DNA of 64,000 nucleotides from Acheta domesticus (lineage: Eukaryota > Arthropoda > Insecta > Orthoptera > Gryllidae): contig JAHLJT010009436.1 of the NCBI GenBank assembly GCA_031308135.1, forward strand, positions 140,886,303 through 140,950,302, given 5' to 3'. The first letter of the stretch is position 1, and every line of letters starts with the position of its first letter. Under the pieces are notes generated by a model. The model was not told where the DNA came from, ran no database searches, and was given only the letters and a program-made list of their open reading frames with translations. Position numbers and translations under genes: made by a program. This document shows, piece by piece, positions 32,945 through 47,500 of this stretch.

Positions 32945-33450
32945 CGCGGTGCTACTTTGTACTGTTCGGCCGCGCTCAGCATGTGGTAAAACGCAGGGTC
33001 GCCGTTGGCCGTCTGTCGCAGCGGAGGGGTCGCCCGCACCCCCCAGCGGCCCGCCAGAGGGGAAGCAAAAGCGAGGGACGACAGAGAGAGACAGAGACAG
33101 AAGGAGGCAGAGGAAGAGGGGAGAGGGAGGCGAGAGGGAAGGGGGCGCCGCGACGGTCCCGCCGTGTCACCAGGTGAAAGAGTTTTGGGTGGACGCAGGG
33201 TGCAACACGGAGGGCGGGCAGGTGGCGCGCCCTGCGAGGATCACGCGGGCTCAACGGCCCCCTGATTCCCCTCGCCGCGCCACCCCCGCCGCCCCCCGCC
33301 CTCGCCCCCTCCCCCTGGCCGCCCCTGCCCCCCCCGCGCACGCCCCTTTCTGAGGCCCTCCACCGCGGAAATCGCCCCCGACGAAGGTAACGGTGCCACC
33401 GGCGCCGCTTCCAAACGCGGGCCTGGATGAAACAACGTGCTCAACACACG
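32945..33450. other. CpG-rich block
   Basis: GC-rich, with a GA-rich tract at 33060-33150 and C-rich DNA at 33240-33360. The counterpart is 57385-57865, with frequent one-base gaps between copies. Confidence 0.5.
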
Positions 33451-34719
33451 TCCTCGCTTCTAGGGAACTTTTCATTGATATGCAGAGAAGTTGTGAGATT
33501 TATTGGAGAACGGATAGAAAAACTAGATTCATGTCCACAGTAATATTTACGTAACCTAAAATAAGAAGAAGTGAAATTGGGGTTACTTGAAAGTTTTTTT
33601 GTAGTAGTTAGCATAATTTTTTTTCTTAATAATAGTCCAGGAGATGTTCAAGAAAAATTAAATTATCTTCACTTAAGCTAAGTGTTATTAATCAAATTAA
33701 ATCTGCTTCCCATACATTCGGAAATATTACTCGTAAAATAGTATATGAATTTTTACATTCAAAGTAATTTTTTGAGCTCGAAAACTTGTAGAATAGTAAA
33801 GCGAAAATATACCTTTTGATTCCCTCTTGCATGCTTCCAGCCACGCGTGAAGAAATGTAGAAGCCTTAAAGTTATGTTGTGGCTCATCCGATGTCAGATC
33901 AGGGTAACGAGGAGGCAGACAAAGGGAGAGGGAAAAGCATTTTTTGCGAAATGAACGGTAAAGAGGGACAGGGAATTCTATGTTTAAACTGGGGGTCAAC
34001 ATAGTTTAGAAGTCATCTCTTGAGTGAACAGCAAGGTCACTGCAGAGTAACAGTGCGCTAATATTCAGTAATCGCACATTTTTTAAGCTACCTTCTCGTG
34101 ATAGTCCAAAAGAGACTTGTGTAAATTTGTGCTTTCCAAAAATATAGTATTCCTAAAACTACTGTTATACGGACTAGAGGCAACTGAACAGAGGAACGAA
34201 AAGCCTCTATTAACACCGGCGGCCCCCGTTTAAGAAATATCGAAACACATAAGTTGTAGCTAAAGAGGGCATATGAGTGCGAAGAAACGGTATTTCTTAT
34301 CTATATGTTTTTTTTCTCTATCAAGAAGATAGTAAATTAACGAAATATTTACGACACCACGGATGATATTTTCAATATCGTTTGTAAACCTCAGTATTGG
34401 TTTACAAATTTCATACTTTTACTTTGTTCCAGAATCGACCTAATATGATACAACCCCTTTCTTTTCGATTCCATCGGATCTGATTTCTAGTGGAAGTCCG
34501 CTAACAAGTGGTTTTTAACACAGTGCCTGTAGTATTAACAATACCAAATTAGTTACCTAGTACAATTCTTATATTTGCAACACATGATATTTTTGACCCA
34601 GCGCCTCTACGTATTTGAAAACATTGAAAACATTAACATTTTTCTGTCACTAATCGAATTTCATACACAACGAACCATATATGAAAGATTGTATTACGAA
34701 AGCATATCAAATATTGTTT
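33451..34719. other. AT-rich end of left contig, no feature recognised
   Basis: Runs into the gap. Its last bases (GCATATCAAATATTGTTT) match copy 2 up to 59081, where copy 2 continues into unique sequence. Confidence 0.6.
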
Positions 34720-35719
34720 NNNNNNNNNNNNNNNNNNNNNNNNNNNNNNNNNNNNNNNNNNNNNNNNNNNNNNNNNNNNNNNNNNNNNNNNNNNNNNNNN
34801 NNNNNNNNNNNNNNNNNNNNNNNNNNNNNNNNNNNNNNNNNNNNNNNNNNNNNNNNNNNNNNNNNNNNNNNNNNNNNNNNNNNNNNNNNNNNNNNNNNNN
34901 NNNNNNNNNNNNNNNNNNNNNNNNNNNNNNNNNNNNNNNNNNNNNNNNNNNNNNNNNNNNNNNNNNNNNNNNNNNNNNNNNNNNNNNNNNNNNNNNNNNN
35001 NNNNNNNNNNNNNNNNNNNNNNNNNNNNNNNNNNNNNNNNNNNNNNNNNNNNNNNNNNNNNNNNNNNNNNNNNNNNNNNNNNNNNNNNNNNNNNNNNNNN
35101 NNNNNNNNNNNNNNNNNNNNNNNNNNNNNNNNNNNNNNNNNNNNNNNNNNNNNNNNNNNNNNNNNNNNNNNNNNNNNNNNNNNNNNNNNNNNNNNNNNNN
35201 NNNNNNNNNNNNNNNNNNNNNNNNNNNNNNNNNNNNNNNNNNNNNNNNNNNNNNNNNNNNNNNNNNNNNNNNNNNNNNNNNNNNNNNNNNNNNNNNNNNN
35301 NNNNNNNNNNNNNNNNNNNNNNNNNNNNNNNNNNNNNNNNNNNNNNNNNNNNNNNNNNNNNNNNNNNNNNNNNNNNNNNNNNNNNNNNNNNNNNNNNNNN
35401 NNNNNNNNNNNNNNNNNNNNNNNNNNNNNNNNNNNNNNNNNNNNNNNNNNNNNNNNNNNNNNNNNNNNNNNNNNNNNNNNNNNNNNNNNNNNNNNNNNNN
35501 NNNNNNNNNNNNNNNNNNNNNNNNNNNNNNNNNNNNNNNNNNNNNNNNNNNNNNNNNNNNNNNNNNNNNNNNNNNNNNNNNNNNNNNNNNNNNNNNNNNN
35601 NNNNNNNNNNNNNNNNNNNNNNNNNNNNNNNNNNNNNNNNNNNNNNNNNNNNNNNNNNNNNNNNNNNNNNNNNNNNNNNNNNNNNNNNNNNNNNNNNNNN
35701 NNNNNNNNNNNNNNNNNNN
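34720..35719. other. assembly gap of exactly 1000 N
   Basis: A round-number gap is usually of arbitrary size. Here the two sides overlap in sequence by 23-28 kb, so the true distance is probably negative. All frames spanning it are artefacts. Confidence 0.98.
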
Positions 35720-37433
35720 CGACGCTTGATGGCTTTGCGTCCGGCTCGGCGGCGCCGAGGAAGCAGATTGCATCAATAAATATTTGATGAAAGGGGAGAA
35801 GGGGAAAAAAAGATAGTCCCTGATTGTGATAATGCTAATAAACAGGATTTCAGCCCCCGAATTTCAATGAAAAACACGTGATGTTATGGACATTGCAAGT
35901 TCGTTCCCAGTGGGAAAAAGTCGGCGTTCCAAGCTCGTTTTTGTAATGATACCCGCCGCCTTGACGATTTGCGAGAATGGGAAGCGTCACAAGAAGCAGC
36001 GCAATTATATTTTGTGTCGCTTTGCCGTGAAGGGCGTAGATATCAAGGTTCCCTTTTGAATTTATACATATATGTTTATGAATTATTGCAAATTATGATT
36101 TTCAATGCAGAATCCAATATTAGAAGCCACCAGCTTATGTGTAGTTATATTTGCTCATTTTAAATGAATTTTCATTTGTTGAACAATGCACCTTTATACC
36201 TATTCAGGATATCCGTAATTGCTTTTAGGCTATTTGCGTTACCACATATATTATATTATTTATTGATAGAGGATTTGTTTTTAAGTGTTTTTGCAATCAT
36301 TGAGAAATAAATGTTTGGGGAAGTAGTAACGATTTGATTTCCTTTGCAACTACCTTATGCGAAAGAAAACTTTTAATTTCCGTGATACAGAAATGGACGA
36401 GGAGTTTACAATGCTTCGTTATACAATGCTCGTTGATTTCTATTGGGTAAACGATTTAAAACAATACTATACCAAGCAGCTGATTAGTGACTAAACACCT
36501 CGTGACATGGCATTAAACAAGAGCCACGCGGCGCTACAGCCTCAACAATGGCGTTTAACTTGAATGAGCTGCCGCATGCGGAGACTGAGCTTCGCAGCCG
36601 AGGGAAAATCCACAATCGTACGCTTTCGCCCGCGAGTGGGCGTCCGTTGAAGCCGCGTATTCGCAGCGGAATTCATTCCTTGGCCTGCAGCCGAGAATCA
36701 CTCGGAAGTTCAACATCCTTCCGGAGGCATCGCAGCGGTCGCCGGATGCGGGAGCTGACGACGGGCAGAGCCAAGGGGTTGCGGGGCGGGACGGGGCACC
36801 AGGCGTACGAGGATGTCGGCTATGTCCTCTCTCCGCAACAATAACCGCAGATAGCCACCACCCCCGCGCCGCTCCGCCTAGCGCCACCCGCTCTGCAGCA
36901 AGACCTGAAAGGTCGGTGGAGGCGGTGGTAGAGGGCGGGGTGAGGGTGCAGCGAGGCGGCGGCAGGGCCGTTGCAGCTGAGGTGGGGACGGAGGTAGAGA
37001 GGAGGCAGCTGCCCTGAGCGATGGTGGAAGCGAGGACTGCGTTGTGGTTGGCGGGGAAGGTGTCGTTTTCAGCGGAGGGGGGGGATACACAGTAGGGAGA
37101 GGAAGAAGCGAGCTGTAGCGGATGCAGCGAGGAGGATGCGGGCGGAGGAGAGGGGCCGGGAGTTGGGGGCGGCGGGCTGAAAAGGAAGGGGGGACGGGGA
37201 TTGAAAGCGAGATCAGCGGCGGAAACGAGATAAACGAGCGAGGACGACGCGCATAGGATTATGGCGTCGCATAGGGGAGACGCAATGGGCAACGGCCACG
37301 CGTGACAGCTAACATGCTCGACACAGGGGCCGTGGTTCACTTGAGGAGTGGCGGTGGCCGCGAGGCTTTCACGCGGAGTGGGGATGCGATCGAAAACGCG
37401 CGGTGGATGGGGCGGTCATACTTGTCATTCGAT

Positions 37434-37786
37434 GGCGAAAGTATTATCCTCGCTACACCAGGTTTGGATTTAATTTCTTACGCAATAGTGAAAGTGACCA
37501 TGTAACTTTGATAAAAAGGATATGAATAGTATCGTGTCGTTTTCTGGTTATGAACTAAAAAAATTCAAATCCTGCCATGTACTCCTCTTCTTTAACCACG
37601 CAACTGTTTGGTTGCGAAAGTATTATCCATCCTCGCTATAACAGGTTTCTTACGCAATAGTGAAACTGACCATGTAACTTTGATAAAAGGGATATAAATA
37701 GTGTCGTGTCTATTGCTGCTTATAAACTGAAAAAATTCGAATCATGCATGTACTCGTCATCTTTAACAATCCACGCACTGTTTTGT
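37434..37786. repeat. local tandem duplication, copy 2 version
   Basis: Same two diverged units of about 175 bp as at 7967-8316; the second unit starts near 37613. Confidence 0.8.
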
Positions 37787-40700
37787 TGTTCGCAATCGGA
37801 AATATATATTTCATAAACAACGATAAATGCTTCAAAAACTTCTCGGTCATCTATCAGGAAGATAATTTTCAAGTGTAATGAGAAGAGCAGTTGACTTAAC
37901 AGGTGTTTGACTCGAGTGCATTGTTCCTGTAGAAAACATATCTGGGCGTCATTGCATTATTACTTCATGACAAGCTTAAACTGCTTAACTCGTTTGAAGT
38001 AAATAATTAATATATTCCGTTCTCCTCATTACTCTTTATATATTTTCCATTAAGCGACTAGACAATATAACATAAAAAATACGTTTATTTTTTAGAAGTC
38101 TTATTTATTACTGGTGAGCGGTATCTGAGTGTACAAATTATTAAATCCCTCCCATCCTTCACCCTTCCTCTCTTCGTCTCCACTAACAATCCAACCAACT
38201 ATCCTCGACCTTCCCTTTCTAATCCTTGTATCCAAAACGCCCTGGTTATATATTCCTCCCAGTGAATTCAGTAGTCGCCCACATCCCACACCTCCCCATC
38301 GTCCCCTCCGCACCCATTCGCCCCGCCCCTCTCGGCCAGCGGTGCCCGCGGCGTTCGCCCCAATCGCAGAGGCGACCCGGCCGAGCGCTCTCCGGCCAGG
38401 ACCTATCGATTCATTGTAACTCGCTTAAATTTGTTTATGCGGAATTCGTCAATATTGACATAACTTTGCTGTTTGAATGCTTCTGTACCGAACACGTCAC
38501 ATTATACGAAACATCACGAATTCCGCCGCGGCGGCTGCGGTGGCGGGTTCCGGGTGCCAGGGGAAAGGGTGGGGAGGAGGGGGCGGGCGGGAGGGGCGGG
38601 TGGGAGCTGGCGAGCGGGAGCGCTAGTCCATGTCGAACTTACATCGTTTGCCGCACGGGACTAGGTGCGGGAGTTTGCGGGAGAACGACGAAGGCAATTC
38701 GGGTCCACTTGCCATAGGTAAAATGCAATGTTTTAAGCCCTTTGCGTGTAACCTGCCTAACTAGGAAGTGCAGCTGAAAGGGTGTTTGGATGAGGGACTT
38801 TTACGATCGAACAAAAAACAATGCTTGTCTTCCTCGCTTTTATGTAAGATATCCGTCTCAATAATATACGTTAAAATTTGTTTTGGTGAGAAAAAAAAAT
38901 ATGTTCTTTCAAATCTCGGTTCTCTAGTTTTACGCCTTTTACTATCCAGGAAAAACTTTCGCGATTGAAAAAACTCTTTCCCCAAGTTACTTTTTTTGTT
39001 TAGTTTTCATCTTCAATTCATTTAAGAAAACAAATAATGTTCCGATTAGTAGATTTTTTTGCGGGAAATAACTCGTTATTGCTCAGTATCTTGGCGGACA
39101 ATATTGCCATAGTACCCTGACAGAGGGTAAGCAACAAAATCCAGCCCTGATTTGACAAACTGAATTGGGTAAACATCAGCCATCACGGCTGATCTCCATT
39201 TTCACTCGTTCATTCGATCGCCAACAGAAAAACATTAGCTACAGCAATCATTATTATGATTACTGTGAAATTATTAATAAAGACATTAAAAAAGACGACA
39301 GTAAATTTCCAGGGAGGTTTAATTTTCTTGCTGAGGGTGACGGTAATATTGGCTTCCTGTATTGTGCGGTTGAGCACGGTACGTGTGTGGGAGCGGTGGT
39401 AGACGTGGTGGTGGTGGTGGTGGTGGTGGATGTGGTGGCGGGCCGTGTCAGCCTCGTCCGCCGGAAATGTCGCTTGTCTTTGCGACGTTTTTCCCCACCT
39501 TTGCCACGGGCATGACCGCTACCACTGGCACCGTTGCTACCGCTTACACAGCCTCCCCTTCTCCCAACGTTGTTAACACCTTTGCCCGAATCAGTCCGAA
39601 GGCACTTCATAGCCACCTCTGCCTCTTTTCTCACACACCCGCACCTCCCTCCTTGCCAAGACTAGACAAAATGTTGTGCCCATTGCTTCTGTATCCAAGT
39701 TCTGTAAAATTACATCCATCACATCTCGTATGAATTGACGACGTAGCTTCAAAACAAATTACATTATTCGACAAATATTCATCGATTTGTCATCAATCGT
39801 CATATTTTGTCTACCTATATTAAATACTTTTGACATCAATATTCATCATTCTCCTGCTGCCAGAGCCAGGTTAAGAGTCAGTACGGCGCTACTAAAAAGT
39901 GGAGTCTCTACCGCGTACACATATTTTTGAGCTATCATGGAAAAAACCACTGTAATTAATGGCTATCGAAAGCAATCTTTTCTCGTATGTATACTAAGTA
40001 ACATAGTTATGCCATGCTGCCGTCCGTCCGTCCATCCGTCCGTGAACTACACTAGTGCCCTACTCCATTGTCAGGATTATTTTCCAACACGAATGTATCC
40101 CAATGCACCTCTAGACCATGTCCTGCGAATTTGAAACGAATTCTTTGAATTTGGAGGTACTATAAATGAAACCTCTGAGATTTTTCCATTTTTGAATGGC
40201 TCCAAATGTTTCCTTTACATTTCTTGCAAAAAATAGAGTGATTATAAAGTTGGAGGAGGTTTGATATTCAGTTACCCCTGAGTTTCGGAAACGTGCAAAG
40301 GTTCACATTGTTTAGACATATTTTTACAATCACAATTGTAAAAATATAAAATATTATTTATTATTCATGGAATATACTTTTTAGTTCATTTCGTATATCG
40401 TCGTTTCCTGCAAACTTAATAGTTCAACCTGTAACCCTGCTAAAGAATCTCGCTTTAGCTTTTGTATGCGTGTTCAATTGCCCTGGTTCCGGTTCAGGAT
40501 TCATTCCATATGTTATAATGAAAGGTCCCAAGATGAATTGACCTTTTTTAGATTTTTTTAAACATTCTTACGCAAGTGAAACATTTCGTTACGTTCTGTG
40601 AATTGTACATAAAATTCTCTAGTATCTTTCGCCACCGGCCCCTCGCCACCGCCCCGGGGCGTCCCCGGCTCGTCCTCCGGTGCGCGGGGCGCAAACGAGG

Positions 40701-43700
40701 AGGCGCGGGCGCGGCGGAGCACGAGGGTGTTTGCCGCCTCCAGACGTGAGCAAACCGCGCCCTCGCGCTGCGCACGCCCTCCAAAGCCTTCCGTGACGCC
40801 ATGTTTTACTTGCATTGTGTTGACTCGCGAAGTGCAAGTGAAGGTGCGCAGACGAGATAGTTTTGACGCGTGAGCGCGTCGCACTCGAATTCCTCGTTAA
40901 TTTGGTTGTTAGGGAAGCGTCCTTTCGTGGAGCGACCTCATGGCAATATTTACTGGAGGAAGTGATATGTAGTTAAAATTTAGGTTTTGGAGCAACAGCG
41001 ACTGACAGAAACCGGCATCATTATGGAATCAGGATCATTGCGAAATCACATTTTTCCGCTATCCTTCCTTTCATCCTCTTTTTGAGGGATAGGACTTTTT
41101 TTGCACATATTCTAACACATAATAGTATTGCATTTTGTGCTATTACTAGCTGAGTGAGAATCTATTTAAACATCCTGAAAAAACGAATAAAATAATTACA
41201 TTTTTCCAGGAAACATTTTTTTAAAAGAAAGCATAAACTTTTTTCTTCACGAATTTTTTGCAACGAACATCCAACGTGCATTATATTATATTATATCAGA
41301 TTAAAATATTTGACACGAAATCTTGATTTCTTTATCTCACACGGCCGCTTCATTGGATCGTCGTGATTAAGTCGACACAGACCGTACACTGTCACGCCAG
41401 GAGGTTTTTAGACCAGATTAGCAAAACTGCCTTATCTAGACAACCCATCCAGATTTCGTACTTCCCATGTGTTCCTATCTCGCCCCGACAAACGCTTTAC
41501 GGAGATAAAGTCGCTAATGCCGAATCTAAGTGTGTTGCTTCAGCCGTCAGGGAGTTATCGTGTTAGCCCCGTGACAGGCGAGCATCGACTGCGTAACATG
41601 GCTTGCAGCTCGCCCGCGGGAGGATATCTGCCGGAAAAAGATTTTTGTTGTTCGAACATCCGCTCTCTAGAGCTCAGGGCGACTGATTTTGTGGCTGCTC
41701 CTCAATATTTTTGCTTTTAATCCTTGGAAATAATGAAATCAATGCTTTGGGGAAAATGGACATTTCAAAAACACTTCATTCCAGTAGAATTGTATCTGTT
41801 AACAATGAAAAGGGAAAGAATTACTTTTTATCACGGAGCAAAACGTGGCCTAATCCCATCTACTAACTCTGCTCCCTGCAAAAAATGTCGAGCTTTATTA
41901 ATAGGAACATACATTATTTTCAATTAATATTTATTAAGAAATTTCTTAATTCATAAGCTTGCAACTAACATTTTAAATGTCACTTTCATGAGAAAATGAC
42001 CTATGCCTCTATTTTTTTTTTCGTTGTTATGAAATGACGAGTGTACGTTTTACAAGAAAAATGGTACAGAAAAAGTTTGCTTGTGGACGCTCTTATTGTG
42101 ACTAAATTAGTACGTATTAACAAGAAAATATTTAAATTTATATTATCTTTCAGTAATTAGTAGAGTTTGTTTTATTGATCAGACTAGTTTGATCACACAG
42201 AAATGGATTATGATGACTAGTTGAGATTGACTCTACACGAACCCGTGTTGCCTCAGATTCGAATAGGATTAATCTAATCTTCCTATTAATCAATGTCTTT
42301 CAATCGAAAGTGAATGATTTTCAAGACCCCTTCAAAGAGGAGAACGTATTTTCTGATAATTCCAGTGCTAGATCTGCCATCTGCAGGTGACCCGCATTCG
42401 CAAAGCGAACTACTCTGCCCTCAGCCCTGTCCAGCGTGTTGATGAGCACAGAGGAAGGAAGTCGAGATGTAAATAAAGCACGAAACTTACATCCGGCCGT
42501 AAAATGCACTGGCGGCTTGCGTAATCGGCTTTGTGTGCGGGCCAATGTGGGTATATCCAGGAAATTCCTGAATCACCAGTGCCAGAACGGAGGGGAACAG
42601 CAGTTGTTTGGCCAGAAGTGGCTGCTCAGTCAAAAAGCTCTGGGACGAAATGCAACTCAATAAATTTGCTGCTCGGGACACGCTGCCCAACCGTGTCCAA
42701 GGTTCAGTTGGAATGCTCTTTTGACGCTGTTCAAGTTTTTCTCCATCAGTGAATTCATGTTTCGGGAACGTATGTATGAGACCATGTATGAAGAAGATCG
42801 TTATTCATACGTCCGTATCATGAATTTAGATATCTGAAAGACGGTGAGGTTTAGAACAAAAAATTAGAAGAATGAGTGTTGGACTTGACAGTTTGCGAAA
42901 TTACTTCATTTGTGATATTTCATTAAACAAGTAATATTTTAGTTCTTCATAATTTATCCACATTGTCTCAGATTCAGTTTATTGTTTATGTATGGTAAAC
43001 TTGTATATTTCTAGAAATGAAATAATAGTTTTTGTTCACTCACAGCATAACTATTCTTTTATATGAGCTATTATGAGAATTTCTCGTTGCATGTTAACAT
43101 AATTCCCTTGCATTAGTATTTCATCTTACAGCTATTCTGCACTCATATTTAACTCCCTACACATTAATATCACCCCAAAACTAACTACATACTGTATATG
43201 TTAACACACACACACATGCGGAAGAATCAAATCATTTCACCCTAACTAAAAGATACAGAACAAAAAACGGTAAACATTCACGCATGTGCCGGAAAGCTCC
43301 CTTCACGAGTTGTTGCGAGCTTATCGAGCCAACTCTCCTCCTCCAACTTTTCGCACGCAACAAATGACGGAAGACACCGTTCCGGAACTGGACTCAACAC
43401 GTGTTTGTGCAAGTCGCTCGGTTGGCTTTTTGGCGAGAGCCACCGCTTTCGTTGACGCCTCGCGGAACAACCAACCTGCCAACCGGGCGTCGGGCGGGCG
43501 CTAGCCCTCTGTCCTTCATCGATCGATTCCCGACGATTGGACAACTGCGGGTGGGACGGGGGCGAGGGGGGGCGGGGGGCGGGGGCGAGGGTGGGTGGTG
43601 CGTGTGGACTTTGTGACCCATATAGCCGCGCCTCATTAATTGGGGTGGGCGCGCCGCGTTACGGTCGCGCGACATGGAGCCGCGCCCGCCAGCCGAGCCG

Positions 43701-44563
43701 CCTCGCGCCAGCGGCGTGGCGCACGCACCGGCCACCGCTCGCTGCTGCGACGCAGCGAAGAATCTTGACTCCCGGGGTCGGGTCCAGCCGATCATTTGGG
43801 GGGGAACGGGCCATCGCAGAGTTTTGTTAAATAATGAACATATTTAATTTTTTTTAATTACTTTATTTTTAGTCGCATCAACAACTAAGGTTATTAGCGA
43901 CTTACATTGTTATACAATTATAATTTTATCCATAGTTATATTAACAAAAATGTCATAACATATATTATAATTAACATTGTATGGCAACATATATTTTTAT
44001 GTAATACATAACTTAATTGTACAATATCATTATATTTGTTTAACCTATTTGTTATTGTATTGTATTTTTATATTATTTACTGTAGGGTATGATACTACAC
44101 AATATTATTGTTTAAACAATTACATAATTTGAACATAAATGAATATTTAACTAAGGTTTGCCAAATAAAGAAGAATAAACTAAAACTCTAAGCCTTTCGG
44201 GGGGCATGGCCCCCATGGATCCGCCATGGCTCAATCACATTGCGAATCCCTCCAAATGCTGGTGAAAACATCCTTCAATACTATAATGATCAATTGTGTA
44301 GTTATTTAATGTGTTGGTGATATTTCAGATGTTATTTTAATGGTTCTTTTTTGTTTATAATTTTGAAGTCCTTTAAACATCAAGGGCGATAGGAATATCC
44401 AAATATTATAAGACATTGTGAAACACAGTTCCTTAAACAGTTTTCTGAAAATATAGTTGAAAGTTTTTTAATTTACCAAGTTCTATACAGGTAGTTTGTT
44501 GTATGCTGTAGCACGAAATCCTGCTGTCCACTAAATTACAAATGTAATATATCACTTAAAATT

Positions 44564-44568
44564 GTAAT
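44564..44568. other. empty (pre-insertion) site of the LTR element
   Basis: A single GTAAT in the context AAAATTGTAATCACTCTAC. Copy 1 has the same context split by the LTR element with GTAAT on each side. This fixes the element boundaries and target duplication without ambiguity. Confidence 0.95.
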
Positions 44569-47500
44569 CACTCTACATTTTTGTAGAAGACACATGCCAG
44601 ATGAGTGCTGCACATTGCGCGTATACACACTCACTAATCGTAGCATGTAAACACGCTTTGCTCAGTAATCTTTGAACTTAAAAAACTCTCACTGGAAATA
44701 ATGCTTCCGATACGTCTATTACAACTCACAAAACAAAACTACTAAGGCAACAAGTACAAACGTAATATAGTAGTATGTCTTGAAAATTACGTAATGGTCA
44801 ATGACGGGCAGAAAGCATTAATTCTATTAATTTTAAGATATATTAAAATTTTGAGCTTTTACTGTAAAACGTGTTAAAAAGATTAGATAATAACACAAAC
44901 ATGTCCCCCACTGCCTTTTCATTTGAAGTAGAATACACACATTTGGTTGAGTATAAAGTTAAAGTTTCTTTCTAAGCGAAAACTCGTAGTGTTTCAAAAA
45001 CATACTCAATGGACAGAAGTTCATAGGTAGCAATTTACAATCGGCAGTTTATAAGTGTATTCTAAGATATCTATTTCTAATTTTTGGTTTGTCAAAGGAT
45101 GTAATTTTAAAAATCACCTCCAGTCGCTCAGATGAGGATTTCAGACCATAGCAAGGATCAGTAAAAGGATTGTTAGAACATCTCTCTCCGTTTGAACCTA
45201 CTGCTGAGCGAGATTTGAAAGGAGTGCTTGATTTATCCTTAAAGATAATGATCCTCTACCTCGATACCCCGTCGCATTATCTTTTTCGAGTGCTATAGTT
45301 AAAAAATGTGTCCTCCATGATACTATTGAAAAACTTCAGATTGAAAATGTCACCGTCACTTTGTCTTCATAATGTCGTTAAATCAGCAACCTTAGACTTC
45401 ATAAAGCAAATTCAATTTGTGAAATTGCTCTACATTTTATTGATTGTTTTGCTGTTTATTTCTCATCAACCATTTCAGTTAATTCTGAAACTGAAAGTTT
45501 TCTTCGAAATTGTGCATGTTTTTCTCAATCCAGAAACAAATTTTGAAATTTTCACCTTAATTAAAATATCCTCATTATTGAATAGTCTCCCTTGAAGGCG
45601 TAGAAGTTTCCATCTTCGTAACATTATCACGTTCCTTACTCCAGTAAACACACCTAATACAATACTACACTTCTTCCCAACAAAGATGGTGCCTTTTTCG
45701 TTCAGAAATTATCATTCCCTTGCCCTCTCAGGTTTTAACTAATTCCGCTCTCGGTGTACTCGTTAAAACAAACCTTGTTTCCTGCGAATGTGTAAAAAGT
45801 ATTTTAATTCGAGCGCATTTCGGCGATTCAGCCGCGTTGGCATGAAGTCTTTAAATAATTCGCTTCGAGGCGCACATTCCTCGTTCGGATGACGCAAATT
45901 CTCCGTGCGGAGTGCGGCAACAAAGTGGCAGGGTCGCCCGAACTGCAAGGGGTTCGTTATTGAAAGTCCGTTGTCATATATACCAACCCCACGGCAGGTC
46001 ACACAATTTTCAACGTCCGAAGCACCCACCCCGCAGTGGTCCAAAACATCCCATGACGTATTTCCAAACATTTCGAATCGCGTACCTCAGTCAGCACAAA
46101 AATGTTTTTAAAAATGTTCACATTTATAAACACAATTCTAAAACTCACCGAATATCCGATTATCGTAACTTGATACGTGGTATCATGAACATTTTGCAGA
46201 GTCCCGGTAAAATTTCAATGACTATTTTCGTAGTGAGAGATAATAGAATATCACTAGTATCGATATATTCTATTTATAACCCGAATGATTTTATTATTAA
46301 ACAATGTTTCGTCCTTATATTTTAGGCCTTTCTCGTTTTTTTTTTTGATTCACCCGTGTTAATTATTATAATTTATTTTTATAATTAACTTCGCCACCCT
46401 GTGAAGCATCTATTATCACCCTTTATTCCCAAAGAGTAGTCATTTTCCCCTCTCGAGGAGAAAATTTTTGACGCAATTCGGCCCTGTGTGCGACAGCTGC
46501 AAAACTCCATCCAGCATGACGCTCTCTGTGCTCAGGGATGAATTGTCGCTGCGTCCATGTGCATAGGACGCCGTTAACCCCTTTCATTGCGGTCTGCCTG
46601 ATGATTTAGGCGATTCAAGTTGCAAATGATTGTTTGGAATCTGGAAAGGCAAATTATGGATTCCCGAAACGTTGAGGTCGAATGAACCATCAGTGGGGGA
46701 AAACAAGACGAAATTTGTTGCTTTGTGAGATCGGGTGCTCTCATGTTTTACTCATGATCACGTATCGTGTCATGTTTACGTTCAATTTAATGCAAGAAAT
46801 ACGAATAACGAAGTGGACCAAGGAACGCGTTTCATCACGAAAGATACCAATTAATTTTTCTCCAGAACTGCTCATCCGAATCATAACTGTTTTCAAATGT
46901 TTTCCTGCTTCTGTTTCATTACAACTTCTAATTAATTTGAAAGATATATTTTCCATATTTGTTACTCTAAATGTTATATTACTGACCTTTTTCGGCAGGG
47001 TTCAACAATCTCAATATCTGCTAAAATTCAAAACTGCTAAGTTTCGCAGATTTTGCGCTATAGTATTTTTAGGTCCTAATGAAGGAAGGCGTTTTTTTGC
47101 TTACATTTTAGAGAAGTCATGCTTTATGACATAGAAATTTAATGAAATTTCATTTGATGCAAGATTGCAATAATGTTAGAAAGTAATATGTCAATCACTA
47201 TCTTCCCTAACGCGATTATTAACGTCACTCGTTGCCAAGACATCACCCTCTGTAACCCCAGAGCATCACTCTCTGTAATCTTGTAGATTATCTTTCAGTA
47301 CGGTTTACTTCCTACCTGTGTTACTCTCTTCTAGCCACTACACGATAAATGTTGAATTGTATTCTGAGAAGCCGTTCTCTACAGTTGCGAGGTGTGGAAA
47401 TATTTTTTAATTCCAGGAATTATAGTGTAAATGTAATGATTGTGGTTGGTTTGGCGAGAGTGTGGGAGCAAGAAAAAGCGCTCTATAACTAGATGAAAAA

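Larger units (their letters stand above)
6256..34719. repeat. duplicated segment, copy 1 (right end of left contig)
   Basis: Collinear with 35720-59081. Anchors: 6256 pairs with 35720; the LTR insertion site 15100 with the empty site 44564; 28430 with 52911; 34719 with 59081. The segment left of the insertion is 8845 bp in both copies. The segment right of it is about 108 bp longer here. Differences are mostly single-base indels in homopolymers, as expected of noisy consensus sequence, plus the 4994-bp LTR insertion with its extra target-site copy. The best explanation is an unmerged contig overlap (allelic duplication) and not a biological tandem duplication. Confidence 0.93.

Noticed and set aside
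34575..35787. Long frames of about 360-384 residues across the gap
   Set aside because: They consist of unknown residues from N bases.
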